This document shows, piece after piece, positions 6,466 through 15,384 of a DNA stretch of 24,433 nucleotides (position 1 is its first letter; each line of letters starts with the position of its first letter). The notes below the pieces were generated by a model. It ran no database searches, had not been told where the DNA came from, and saw nothing but the letters and a program-made list of their open reading frames with translations. The stretch is from UBA1715 sp045600045. Its GTDB lineage: Bacteria; Bacteroidota; Bacteroidia; Bacteroidales; UBA1715. Made by a program: the position numbers and the translations under genes. The DNA lies in contig JAZRXD010000001.1 in NCBI GenBank assembly GCA_045600045.1, forward strand, positions 1 to 24,433. The letters are read 5' to 3'.

Positions 6466-8888
6466 TCTTCCAAGAAAATTGCGGATGCGTTTATGCGAAT
6501 ATCCGAAATGTAGAAACTGCGTTTATTGTTATTCCACAAATAAAACAACATAACATCGCCTGGTTGGGTTTGATACACATCGTGACGAATGCAGGCTTTC
6601 GTGTGGAATTTTTGCCAAGAATCGTATCCTTTAAAACTTGGTCCGTTTACGAGTTCATTGCTCCAATAAATGCATTTTCCGTCTCTTCTGATTTCGGTAA
6701 CAAATGAGATTTTGCTAGTGGAATCGTTGCTAAACGGAATGTAGTTGTCGAAATCAACATCGAGTTGAACAAGGCTTTCGTTTCCTGAAAGTGTATATTG
6801 AAATAGAGTTGCGGGGAACTCTTGATTTTCGCTAAAAACGGTGTTTTTATGTCCGTTAAACGTAGAGATTTCGCCTGTGAAATGTTCGTGTAGAAATTGG
6901 TTTTGCTCGTTTTTTGTATTTACGGAGTAAATATTTTTTAATTTATTTTGATTATCGTGATGCCAATTTTCAATCAATGCGTTGTTTTCCATAACGTACA
7001 TATCAAGATTTTTGTATGCGTTAAAGAATTCAACAAAATCGTTTGTGTCGGCAAATTGGTGTATCGAAAGCCTATCGTTTTGATATTGAATCGAATACGT
7101 TAGGTTTTTCCAAATAAAAGTGTTTTTGTAGATACAGCAATTCAGTTCTCTTCCTAAATCCATAATTGGATTGAATGTCTTGCTTTCGAATGTGTTGTTG
7201 ATATTTAGTCCGTGGTTGATCCAAGCAACATTTTCCGGAGTTTTTATCTCGTAATTATTGCGTAATAGCGCAAGAATAGACGGAGTAATGTCACGATGAG
7301 AAACAATTCCAGGGAAGCGGTGCTTTTGTGTAAGCATTGGCGACCAAATCACAAGTGGCACGTTGTTCAGCACGATGGGGTCTAATTGCATATTGAAATT
7401 ATGGTCGCCGGTTATTACAAAAATTGTATTATCGAAATTTGGTTTGTTCTTGTAGAGTGTGATGAGTTTGCGCAAGCAATTGTCTAAATAAAGATACGAT
7501 GCGACTTTGCGGATATTTCCTTCGCTAATGTATGGATGTTTTGGATTTGTCTCAAGTAGTTTTGTGTATTGTTTCACATAAAAATCTTCATTGGGATATT
7601 CAAACGGGTCGTGAGTTGTAAGCGTCAGATAAACGTCAATTCGCGATTTGTCATCAAAATTGATTGATTTCACTGTTTCGTTGAACAGAAAATCATCGTA
7701 AAGTCCCCAAGTGTTTTGCGGTGCTGTGGAATCGTATTGAGATTGATCAACGTATTTATCTATGTTGTTAAGTTTTAAGAAATGACACATGTCATCAAAA
7801 CACAGCCAACCACCATAGGCGAAAGTTGATTGATAATTGTTGTCATGCAAAATTGTCAACAAGGAATTGAATTGAGGTGCACTTTCCTTGTAGTTCATAA
7901 AACCTGATTTTCCGAATGGTAATGCTCCAAAAATTGATGGTAAAGCGCAGATTGTTCGTTGCGATGTGGAAAAACAATTATTCCATGAAAGTCCTTGGTC
8001 GGAAAGTGAATCAAGGTATGGAGTCGCTGATGGAAGAATACTGTTGTATCCGCTAAATTCTTTTCCTAAACCTTCAACAATGACAAAGACAAAGCTTGGC
8101 TTTGTCGCATTTAAATCAAAAAATTGCGAAAGGACATCGGGACTTTCTTCTTTGTGAAGAAAAGGATATGATGGATTTGAAAATTTATTTTCGCTGATTT
8201 TTTCTTTAAATTTGGAAGAGTATATTTCAAGGGATTCTTTGTCAATAGATTCTTTCGAGGTTTTGTTGGAAAGACTTTTAAAGAAATAAGCGACTTTGTT
8301 CTCGATAACGTAATATGCTTCTTGATTTGGCGCAGTGCCGAACGATATCGATGAAATAAAAATACAGGTAAGCAAGGCCACTAAAATCACACAGTTTATC
8401 CAAAATTTATGAAGAACTTGTATTTTCGAAAACAGGAAAAATGTGGTTGGAACGCCGATAATTAGTATGTAATTCCACCAATCAGCTTTTTGCGATGCCG
8501 ATAGAATTTCAATGATGTCGGAAATGGAATACACAAAAACAATCCTGTCCAATGGCGTGCCGGCTATTGAAAAAAAGACAACGAGACAGATGGAAATCAA
8601 CAGATAGGTTGCAAAAATGATGCGTAAAATGACAAATGTTTTCTTTTCGAAAAAAATAGAACAGATAAAAAATAATGGAAATAGAAATAATGTGATTTTC
8701 CCAAAATAAAGAATATCTTCCGAAAAGCCTCTGAGATTGAACGCGATGTTGGTTCCAAACGCAATGTTTGAGGATTGTGAAAGCAGTGCGGTTTCAAACA
8801 TTCTGATGACCAAAAATGCCAAAAATAGCCATAACGAAGCGGTTACGTATCGATTTATGCTTGGTGCTATGTTTTGTTTGATATTCAT
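6462..8888 (-). CDS. LtaS-type membrane phospho-transferase 3 (sulfatase superfamily) with C-terminal beta-rich domain
   Basis: An 808-residue protein, last gene of the porZ-led unit. It has five membrane segments (to about residue 190), a sulfatase-superfamily domain (about 265-590) and a C-terminal beta-rich extension (about 660-808) ending in a WNNNKRSFYISDIRI segment. Catalytic positions: E272 (VEGLG), T312 (QRTICALP), H426 (THDP) and D495-H496 (TGDH). Where the two + strand paralogs have HVPL near the end of the domain, this one has NVPL. The ATG at 8888 directly abuts the TAG of the acyltransferase gene with no gap. Its stop overlaps that of transferase 2, and no terminator separates them. 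Likely role: headgroup transfer to an envelope glycan, in the same pathway as the O-acyl transfer genes upstream; the substrate is unknown. Confidence 0.87.
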   Translation of the reverse strand: MNIKQNIAPSINRYVTASLWLFLAFLVIRMFETALLSQSSNIAFGTNIAFNLRGFSEDILYFGKITLFLFPLFFICSIFFEKKTFVILRIIFATYLLISICLVVFFSIAGTPLDRIVFVYSISDIIEILSASQKADWWNYILIIGVPTTFFLFSKIQVLHKFWINCVILVALLTCIFISSISFGTAPNQEAYYVIENKVAYFFKSLSNKTSKESIDKESLEIYSSKFKEKISENKFSNPSYPFLHKEESPDVLSQFFDLNATKPSFVFVIVEGLGKEFSGYNSILPSATPYLDSLSDQGLSWNNCFSTSQRTICALPSIFGALPFGKSGFMNYKESAPQFNSLLTILHDNNYQSTFAYGGWLCFDDMCHFLKLNNIDKYVDQSQYDSTAPQNTWGLYDDFLFNETVKSINFDDKSRIDVYLTLTTHDPFEYPNEDFYVKQYTKLLETNPKHPYISEGNIRKVASYLYLDNCLRKLITLYKNKPNFDNTIFVITGDHNFNMQLDPIVLNNVPLVIWSPMLTQKHRFPGIVSHRDITPSILALLRNNYEIKTPENVAWINHGLNINNTFESKTFNPIMDLGRELNCCIYKNTFIWKNLTYSIQYQNDRLSIHQFADTNDFVEFFNAYKNLDMYVMENNALIENWHHDNQNKLKNIYSVNTKNEQNQFLHEHFTGEISTFNGHKNTVFSENQEFPATLFQYTLSGNESLVQLDVDFDNYIPFSNDSTSKISFVTEIRRDGKCIYWSNELVNGPSFKGYDSWQKFHTKACIRHDVYQTQPGDVMLFYLWNNNKRSFYISDIRINASAIFLED

Positions 8889-10454
8889 CTATCGAGCGCA
8901 AATTTTTGTTGTTAGGTTGCTATATTTGATTTCGCCACCTTTTGAGTTGTAGAAATAAATTAGTAGTTGCTTTGACGCTAATGCTTGTGCAAACGATGCA
9001 TATATAGAATGTTCGAATGTTACGGTGTACGTACTGTCGGGATTTATTGTCGGCTGTGGTAGTTCTATTTTGTCCCAAACGTGATTTCGTATTTGGAATA
9101 CAATGTATGGAGCATTCGAAATATCTTTGTCAGCCACATCAAAAGATATTGTAGCATCAATAACGTGTGTGTTTCTTGGAATTTCGCATTCCGTGAAAGT
9201 GTCAAATTTATTATTTGACAGAATTGTGTTTTCTGTTTTTTGAGGTGTTGAATTTATTTCTGTGGATTTTTCTGTTGGTTTTAAAACGCATAACGCATAG
9301 AAAGCCACAACGTAGGAATAGAATAGTATCAGCAGTATTTTAGCGATTGTTGAGCACAATTTTGGTTCTTTCGAAGGCAATGGAATTTTATCGAAAAGTG
9401 ATGAAATCCAGTTGTAAATAATTTTTGCAAGTATGGCAATTCCTAAAACAAATATAAAGAACAATAAACCGCTGAATAAGTGTCCGAGTGCATTGTTGAG
9501 GTTGTTGCCAACTTGTAGGAAAGGATCTCTAAAAAGTGAATGTGTGGCAAACAAAACCATTGAAATTGAACCAAGCCAGCCAAAGAACTTTCCTATTGGC
9601 GGTAACGAAATTGATGTTATTTTTCCGAAAACAAAGATGAATATTATTACAACCGAAATGAATGTAAATGGATAAAAACATTTGTAGAAGTTTCCGAGGC
9701 AGAACAACACAATTGCAGTTACGAAAAATATCCATGATATTTTTTTGTCTTTGTTGAGTGCAAACCAAATTCCGAAACTGAATTCAACGATGTGTCCGGG
9801 AGCGTTTTCCATAAGAGGAGTTTCCCAAAGACATTGCGCGAGATATTGGGAAATGAATATCCATACAAAAGAAATAATTGCGATGATGCACAATGCTTTT
9901 ATATTCCATTTTTGTATGCAACGAAAAATCAGAGGAAACAAAATGTACAACTGTACGATTAATCCGAAAAACCACCATGGACCATTCACTTCGAGTCCGG
10001 AGTTTGGATACAACGTGTGGATAAACAGCAATTTCTTTTTCAATTCATACCAAATTGTGTCTGATAATAATTCGCCTTTGAATAATATATTGCTGAAAAA
10101 AAGGAATATGATTCCTGTCAACAGTAAAGGATAGATTTTTTTCAAACGCTCAAGGACAAAAATTCCCCATGAACGCGAACGTTTCATCATTGATAGGGCA
10201 AGTCCGTAACCGCTAATGAAGATGAAAAGTTGAACGCCGAAATGGCCTAAATAACTGAAAAGAATATTGATTATTTCGGATGGATTTTCTGCGATTTGCG
10301 AAAAGAACGTGAATATTCGATTTGCGGAAAATCCAAATTCATTTTCTCCAGGCATTGGGGTTAGCCAATGAAAGAAATTGTGGAATACTATGCAAAATAT
10401 TGCAAAACCTTTAATGAGGTTTGTGTCATCTTTCGATATTGAATAAATTTTCAT
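8889..10454 (-). CDS. Acyltransferase-3 family membrane protein with C-terminal beta-rich domain
   Basis: A 521-residue multi-pass membrane protein of the acyltransferase-3 type (OafA/OpgC-like). It starts with the typical layout NLIKGFAIFCIVFHNFFHW, where a His in the first helix fits the catalytic His, followed by HFGVQLFIFISGYGLALS and about ten hydrophobic segments to about residue 400. Such proteins usually pass acetyl or succinyl groups across the inner membrane to glycans. After the last helix comes a soluble, beta-rich tail of about 120 residues ending in IYFYNSKGGEIKYSNLTTKI, resembling the tails of transferases 1 and 3. ATG 10454 is preferred to a TTG at 10472. It lies 36 bases after the SGNH gene, the longest gap in this unit, and directly abuts transferase 3. 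A -7-like element at 10470-10477 could give an extra internal start. Confidence 0.85.
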   Translation of the reverse strand: MKIYSISKDDTNLIKGFAIFCIVFHNFFHWLTPMPGENEFGFSANRIFTFFSQIAENPSEIINILFSYLGHFGVQLFIFISGYGLALSMMKRSRSWGIFVLERLKKIYPLLLTGIIFLFFSNILFKGELLSDTIWYELKKKLLFIHTLYPNSGLEVNGPWWFFGLIVQLYILFPLIFRCIQKWNIKALCIIAIISFVWIFISQYLAQCLWETPLMENAPGHIVEFSFGIWFALNKDKKISWIFFVTAIVLFCLGNFYKCFYPFTFISVVIIFIFVFGKITSISLPPIGKFFGWLGSISMVLFATHSLFRDPFLQVGNNLNNALGHLFSGLLFFIFVLGIAILAKIIYNWISSLFDKIPLPSKEPKLCSTIAKILLILFYSYVVAFYALCVLKPTEKSTEINSTPQKTENTILSNNKFDTFTECEIPRNTHVIDATISFDVADKDISNAPYIVFQIRNHVWDKIELPQPTINPDSTYTVTFEHSIYASFAQALASKQLLIYFYNSKGGEIKYSNLTTKICAR

Positions 10455-10469
10455 CTTTTGAAATATATA

Positions 10470-10477
10470 CAAAGATA
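10470..10477 (-). promoter_or_regulatory. Possible internal -7 element (TATCTTTG)
   Basis: On the - strand TATCTTTG matches TAnnTTTG exactly in the 36-base gap before the acyltransferase gene. No -33 TTG is seen at the right distance and the leader would be only about 10 bases, so it is a weak candidate for an internal promoter of the last two genes. Confidence 0.25.
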
Positions 10478-10490
10478 GATTTTGTGAAAT

Positions 10491-11651
10491 TTAATTTTGT
10501 GGCACTTCGTTGAATTTTGCCAAATTGTCAAAGTATCGTTCGTAAATTTCCATAATCACTAAATCTGGTTTCTCCTTTTTTATAATTTCCATATTGTCCC
10601 AATATGTCCAAGCATCCCATATGCAAACTGTTTCTCGGAAATGAGGCGCAATAAAATCATTCATCAATCTCCAAAATGAATCACGAATTACAAATGCCTT
10701 AGGATAGGCTGTTTTGTTTGTTTTATAAACCAATTCATAGTCAAAACCTCTTTTGTGTTTTATTGCTTTGGGAAGCGGGTAGTTTCGAGGTTCGCCTTTT
10801 ATTAGATTGTTTGTTGAATCTTTGTAAGAAATTGTATAGTCCGATTCTTCTTCAAAAAAATTTTTGTTGTGATTTGTCAATATTGGATTGACAAGTCCGC
10901 CGCTTACTGCTTTTTCTTCGTTGAATATAAAATCATTTTTTTTCAGCATCTGAATTTCGGGAAAATCTTTTCTAATGGTGTCCATAAGGCACATCGAAGC
11001 ATAATAAGCACCGATATGGCTCCAATGAATGTCATATTTATAGTACAACAAACCTTTGTCTTTATTTTGAAGCAGAATATTTTTGAAATTGATGAACTTC
11101 ACTTCCCGAGCGTTATTATTCATCAATTCACAAAGTTTATCTATAGCGGTTTTCGGAGCTCGTTCAATATATCTAGGTAAATATTCTGGGTAAATTTCAA
11201 GGGACGATGGAATTATTGCGACATAAAATTTTATTCCCATTTCTTGTAGTTTTTTGTTTCGCTCCTTAACTACTTTGACCCATTTTGTTAGCAAAGAATC
11301 GGGAACTGAGATTTCACTGGTATATCGTTCTGCTTCCTCGTGCCGGTACAAGAAATTATTTTTGCCAATTATTGTGTTTTTTACAGGAGAAATGTCGAAT
11401 GCGGTCATAATTGTGAATGCAGGGGCGAGATATTGTGCGCGCAATGGAAAATTGTCGTTTACAAAATCTTCGAATTGTGGTTGAAATGCGTCGATATTTT
11501 TCTTGTTGAATTTTGGCATTTTTTTCAATCTGCGATTCTCGTTTCCTACGTGCGGTTTCGGAATAATATGCGTGATAGCCTGAAATGTTGGTAAAAGCAA
11601 CAAAATTGCAAATACGGAAATAGTTATTATTTGGAAAATCTTTTTGTTCAT
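10491..11651 (-). CDS. AlgX/AlgJ-like SGNH-hydrolase-fold protein (partner of the MBOAT acyltransferase)
   Basis: A 386-residue protein with one N-terminal membrane anchor or uncleaved signal (about residues 5-28) and a periplasmic domain of the AlgX/AlgJ type. The D-x-H-W motif is DIHW at D207-W210, and a Ser in RDSFW (S325) fits the catalytic Ser; the order Asp/His before Ser is that of AlgX-like proteins. In known systems (alginate AlgI-AlgJ-AlgX, cellulose and peptidoglycan acetylation) such proteins accept or transfer acetyl groups delivered by an MBOAT protein. Here the MBOAT gene lies immediately upstream with a 3-base gap, which strongly supports the pairing. The acceptor glycan is not known; there is no alginate or cellulose synthase in view. 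Confidence 0.85.
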   Translation of the reverse strand: MNKKIFQIITISVFAILLLLPTFQAITHIIPKPHVGNENRRLKKMPKFNKKNIDAFQPQFEDFVNDNFPLRAQYLAPAFTIMTAFDISPVKNTIIGKNNFLYRHEEAERYTSEISVPDSLLTKWVKVVKERNKKLQEMGIKFYVAIIPSSLEIYPEYLPRYIERAPKTAIDKLCELMNNNAREVKFINFKNILLQNKDKGLLYYKYDIHWSHIGAYYASMCLMDTIRKDFPEIQMLKKNDFIFNEEKAVSGGLVNPILTNHNKNFFEEESDYTISYKDSTNNLIKGEPRNYPLPKAIKHKRGFDYELVYKTNKTAYPKAFVIRDSFWRLMNDFIAPHFRETVCIWDAWTYWDNMEIIKKEKPDLVIMEIYERYFDNLAKFNEVPQN

Positions 11652-11654
11652 CGT

Positions 11655-13082
11655 TTAGAATCTGAAATAAATAAATGGATTATATCCACCATTGATTAGG
11701 TGGCTTGTTGTAAGTATCACAACGAGCATAACAAAAAGAATTATTGCAATGTATCTTGTTGTTTGAGCACATTTGCTGTTGTCTGCTTTTATTCGGAACC
11801 ATGTGTTTGCTTTTTCTACGAGTGGTGTTGCGCAAATAATTGCTATGAATGCAATTAAATAGTTATATGCCGATGCAAATTCAAAAAGGAATGTGTTTGT
11901 GGTATCGGAATGTGGGATAAACATGCTGCGAATGTATTGTAATGCAAGTTCAAGATTGTCTGCCCTGAAAAACACCCATGCAATTAGAACTACCAATAAT
12001 GTATATATATGTTTGACAAAATCCGGGATTTTTTCCAACCAAGTTCCGAATTTTCCCCTTTCAAGAACAAGAAATGTTCCATGTAACAATCCCCACACAA
12101 TGAAATTCCAGCTTGCTCCGTGCCAAAATCCAGTGCAAAAGAACACAACATACAAATTGAAATATAATCTTTTTTTACTGCATCGATTTCCGCCAAGAGG
12201 TATGTACAAATAATCTTTGAACCAAGCGGAAAGTGTCATGTGCCATCTTCGCCAAAATTCCTTTATTGATTTTGAAATATAAGGAAAATTAAAGTTTTCG
12301 GGGAATGTGAATCCAAACATCCGTCCTATTCCAATTGCCATATCGGAATAACCTGCAAAATCATAATAAATTTGCAATGTATAGCAGAGAATTCCAATCC
12401 ATGCACTGACTGTTCCCAATGATTCCGGATTTTTTGCAAATACGCTGTCGGCTACAAGTGCAAGCTGGTTTGCAATCAAAACCTTACGGGCAAGTCCAAG
12501 ACAAAATCTTTTTAGGCCTTCGTAAACATTGTCCAACGTGAATTTTCTTTCATCTAATTGTGTTTGTAATTCTTTGTATCGAATGATTGGACCGGCAATT
12601 AATTGGGGAAATAGAGAAATGTATGCACCAAGTTTTATAAAGCTCTTCTGTGCTGAAACTGTTCCTCGATATACATCAATTACGTACGAAAGTCCTTGAA
12701 ATGTGTAAAAGGAAATTCCGATAGGCAATGCAATCTTCTGAATTTCAACACTATCGGCATGGAATAATTCTGCCAAAATGTTGAAATTATCAATCAAGAA
12801 ATTTGTGTATTTATAAAAAACAAGAATACCGAGATTTGTTAGTATACTTAGCAGAACAATAAGTTTTTTATGTTTCCATTTCTCAAGAGCTAGTCCGAAC
12901 AGCCAATTCAGTAGGATTGAAGCAAGTAGTATAAATGTGTATTTTACTCCGCCCCAAGCATAGAATAATATACTTGCAACGAATAGAAATGTATTTTGAT
13001 AACTGATTTTTCTGCAAGGAAGTAATCCTAGTAAAACAATCGGGAAGAAAATATACAGAAAAATTAGAGAACTGAAAACCAT
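11655..13082 (-). CDS. MBOAT-family O-acyltransferase (AlgI/PatA/DltB-like)
   Basis: A 475-residue multi-pass membrane protein with the MBOAT hallmarks: SFYTFQGLSYVIDVYRG, QIYYDFAGYSDMAIGIG, FWRRWHMTLSAWFKDYLYIP, and FWHGASWNF holding the probable catalytic H321, with a second His (H334) in WGLLHG. These enzymes move acyl groups, usually acetyl, across the inner membrane for transfer to a periplasmic polymer. The ATG at 13082 is chosen because the hydrophobic N-terminus MVFSSLIFLYIFFP starts there; the open frame upstream is the opposite-phase reading of porZ. It begins 7 bases after the porZ stop and ends 3 bases before the AlgX-like gene, so the three are one transcription unit. DltB is less likely because no dltA/dltC is present. 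Confidence 0.92.
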   Translation of the reverse strand: MVFSSLIFLYIFFPIVLLGLLPCRKISYQNTFLFVASILFYAWGGVKYTFILLASILLNWLFGLALEKWKHKKLIVLLSILTNLGILVFYKYTNFLIDNFNILAELFHADSVEIQKIALPIGISFYTFQGLSYVIDVYRGTVSAQKSFIKLGAYISLFPQLIAGPIIRYKELQTQLDERKFTLDNVYEGLKRFCLGLARKVLIANQLALVADSVFAKNPESLGTVSAWIGILCYTLQIYYDFAGYSDMAIGIGRMFGFTFPENFNFPYISKSIKEFWRRWHMTLSAWFKDYLYIPLGGNRCSKKRLYFNLYVVFFCTGFWHGASWNFIVWGLLHGTFLVLERGKFGTWLEKIPDFVKHIYTLLVVLIAWVFFRADNLELALQYIRSMFIPHSDTTNTFLFEFASAYNYLIAFIAIICATPLVEKANTWFRIKADNSKCAQTTRYIAIILFVMLVVILTTSHLINGGYNPFIYFRF

Positions 13083-13089
13083 ACGTATT

Positions 13090-15366
13090 TTAGTGTATGA
13101 ATAAAATTTTTGAAACTTTGGTGTATTCGCCGGTTTCGTCTGAAATGTAAATAAGATATACGCCAGTGCTGACTCTGTCTCCGAATGTGTTTTTCCCGTC
13201 CCAAACTCCGGTTCCGCCATTTGCATTAACTGTGCGAACAAGATTTCCCGAGATGTCGGTGATTTTTATTATAGCATCGGCAACAACTCCTTTGATGAAA
13301 ATATCTCCATCGTATGTTTCGCGAACAGGGTTTGGGAAAATATAGATATCGTTCATTGCCATATCGCCGACAGTTGCATCGCTGGTGAATGAAACAAGTC
13401 CGTCTTCTGTTCCAATATACACTTCGCCGGTTGTATGGTCAATTGCGAGTGATTTAATTGTATTTGATGGTAAAGGACTGTTTGTTTTTGTGTAGTTTAG
13501 CAATTGTTCCGTGCCGTTTGCCGAGATAAGAAATATTCCTGAATTTTCTGTTCCAATCCATTTTCGGTTTGCTCCGTCAACGGCAATGCAAGTAATGTTT
13601 TCGGAACTGAGCAGATAGCCAACTTCACCATCGATTTCTATTTTTATGCGGGAAATATTTTGTCTGTCTTTAAAAACTCGTGATGGAGAAGAATGAACTG
13701 CAATACCTTGATTTGTTCCAATCCAGATTTCTCCGTCTAAATCTTCAACAATACAAGTTGTTTGCGATGCGATTGTTCCTTCGTTGTCGGTAAGTGGAAT
13801 TCTAACAACTGCGTCGTCATCTGTGTTGTCGAGTGTCTCGTTTTCATAAAAAACAGTCAAATATCCGGTTCCCGCAAGCCATTTATAGCCTCGACGGTCA
13901 ATAATGAATTGTTTGAAAAGGTTTTTTTGGTTTATGATGTTGCCACTTGTTTGGGCAATATAGTACGAATACCAATTGTTGTTTTTGTCTCGTGCGACGA
14001 TAGGATTGTTGTTGCCGGAATTTAGAATCCATAAAGTACCTTTAAAATCTGTTGTAATATCATTGACAACGGTTTGTGTTTTATCTAAATAATATGTTTG
14101 TAAAATAGAATTCGATGCGTCGAATGTCTCACCAGTTTCCCAGGCAACTTCGTTTTCGGAAAATCCGTTTCCGTAGGTCCCGACATAATATACGCCCGAA
14201 TTTTTGACTGGATATACGCAGATAGAGTTGTTATATTGCCAGTCGCTATGCCCGTACCAAGTTCCGTCGTAATGCTTTACATTGTAGTACATTTTTTCCC
14301 AAAGAGCTATGTTTCCGCAAACCATGTGAAGTGCGTTGTCTTGGAAATATAAATCGGTAACGTGGTTCGATAGCGGACAGTTTGGGATAATGTTGTTTTT
14401 TGTTGAATATTCATACAAACCATAGTATTTGTCCCCGACAAAAATGTCACCATTCGCTAGTTTCACAATGTCGTAGAATCTGCTATTTATGCTGATTTCG
14501 TTAAATTGATATTTCAACATTTCATCTTGATTATATATCGAAGCCGATGCGAACGAAGAAATACAAAGTTGATTGTTTCTTGCAAAAATGTGTGTGATAT
14601 TCGGTTTTTGTGTTTTGAATGCTTCCGATTTCCCATTTGTGATTTTGTAAATAGAATCTAGGTTCCTATCTGCGGAATTTATGTGTGCGTAATAGATAGT
14701 TCCATTTAGTGCAGTTATATGCGATATTGTATCGTTTTCATGCAAAATGTTTGTGAGTTTTTCCCAATTTGAGAAATCCGACAGATTCACGTTATTTAGC
14801 GATATTGTGAAGATGCCTTTTGTTGTTGCCGCATATATTTTATTGTTGTAATATGCGATTGATTTTGTCGGAACAAAACTACCGTCGTCGCTCAAAATTG
14901 TAGTGGAAATGAACTTATAACTGCCCATCGAAAAAGTTAAAACGCCAAAATCCGAGGCAATGATTGCAGTGTCGTTGTGCATTACGATGGAGTTAATGTT
15001 TTTTGAGCCGTAAATGTTTTTTTGAGCAATTTGAGTAATTGTCTTTACCTTGAGTGAGGGGTATTGGAGCACGTCTAATGTTCCGTCGGAATAACCAATT
15101 AGGAACGAAGAAGTTGAGTCACAGAATGCAAAACAAGTTAAACCAACATTGCTCAATCCGTTTAATTTGGTTATTTTTTGAATTTCTTGATTGGTTGTGT
15201 TATAGATGAAAATCCCGTTTCCCGAAAGTGCAAATACGTTGTCTTCAACGGCTTCGAGTTGTTGAACGTTTCGAAATGAAAAATATTCATTCCAAGTTCC
15301 AGGAACTTGTGCTGATGTTAAGATGCTGACAATCAACAAATAGAGACAAACAAAGGTTCTTTTCAT
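13090..15366 (-). CDS. porZ: PorZ, type IX secretion system surface component
   Basis: A 758-residue secreted protein. It has a signal peptide (MKRTFVCLYLLIVSILTSA) and an opening segment WNEYFSFRN typical of PorZ. Two beta-propellers follow, built from short blades such as GEIWIGTNQGI, RKWIGTENSGIF and GEVYIGTEDGL, and then a C-terminal T9SS-type beta-sandwich from about residue 674 (IFPNPVRE, DISGNLVRTV, GVWDGKN, GVYLIYI, KILFIH). The length and layout match P. gingivalis PorZ (about 776 residues). That protein stays on the cell surface as part of the PorU/V/Q/Z attachment complex and presents anionic LPS to the PorU sortase. The ATG at 15366 is chosen because the signal peptide begins there and the promoter lies just upstream; a longer frame to 15414 would run through the promoter. 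It heads a five-gene - strand unit. Confidence 0.9.
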   Translation of the reverse strand: MKRTFVCLYLLIVSILTSAQVPGTWNEYFSFRNVQQLEAVEDNVFALSGNGIFIYNTTNQEIQKITKLNGLSNVGLTCFAFCDSTSSFLIGYSDGTLDVLQYPSLKVKTITQIAQKNIYGSKNINSIVMHNDTAIIASDFGVLTFSMGSYKFISTTILSDDGSFVPTKSIAYYNNKIYAATTKGIFTISLNNVNLSDFSNWEKLTNILHENDTISHITALNGTIYYAHINSADRNLDSIYKITNGKSEAFKTQKPNITHIFARNNQLCISSFASASIYNQDEMLKYQFNEISINSRFYDIVKLANGDIFVGDKYYGLYEYSTKNNIIPNCPLSNHVTDLYFQDNALHMVCGNIALWEKMYYNVKHYDGTWYGHSDWQYNNSICVYPVKNSGVYYVGTYGNGFSENEVAWETGETFDASNSILQTYYLDKTQTVVNDITTDFKGTLWILNSGNNNPIVARDKNNNWYSYYIAQTSGNIINQKNLFKQFIIDRRGYKWLAGTGYLTVFYENETLDNTDDDAVVRIPLTDNEGTIASQTTCIVEDLDGEIWIGTNQGIAVHSSPSRVFKDRQNISRIKIEIDGEVGYLLSSENITCIAVDGANRKWIGTENSGIFLISANGTEQLLNYTKTNSPLPSNTIKSLAIDHTTGEVYIGTEDGLVSFTSDATVGDMAMNDIYIFPNPVRETYDGDIFIKGVVADAIIKITDISGNLVRTVNANGGTGVWDGKNTFGDRVSTGVYLIYISDETGEYTKVSKILFIH

Positions 15367-15384
15367 TTCCTTAATAAACGCATG

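Noticed and set aside
9745..10134. A 129-codon + strand open frame opposite the acyltransferase gene
   Set aside because: It is the antisense of a clear membrane-protein gene, with no domain, start context or conserved feature of its own.
11655..13082. dltB of a D-alanylation operon
   Set aside because: No dltA or dltC lies nearby, and the adjacent partner is AlgX/AlgJ-like with a D-x-H-W motif.
13083..13241. 53-residue N-terminal extension of the MBOAT protein overlapping porZ
   Set aside because: It is only the alternate-phase reading of the end of porZ; the hydrophobic family start is at 13082.
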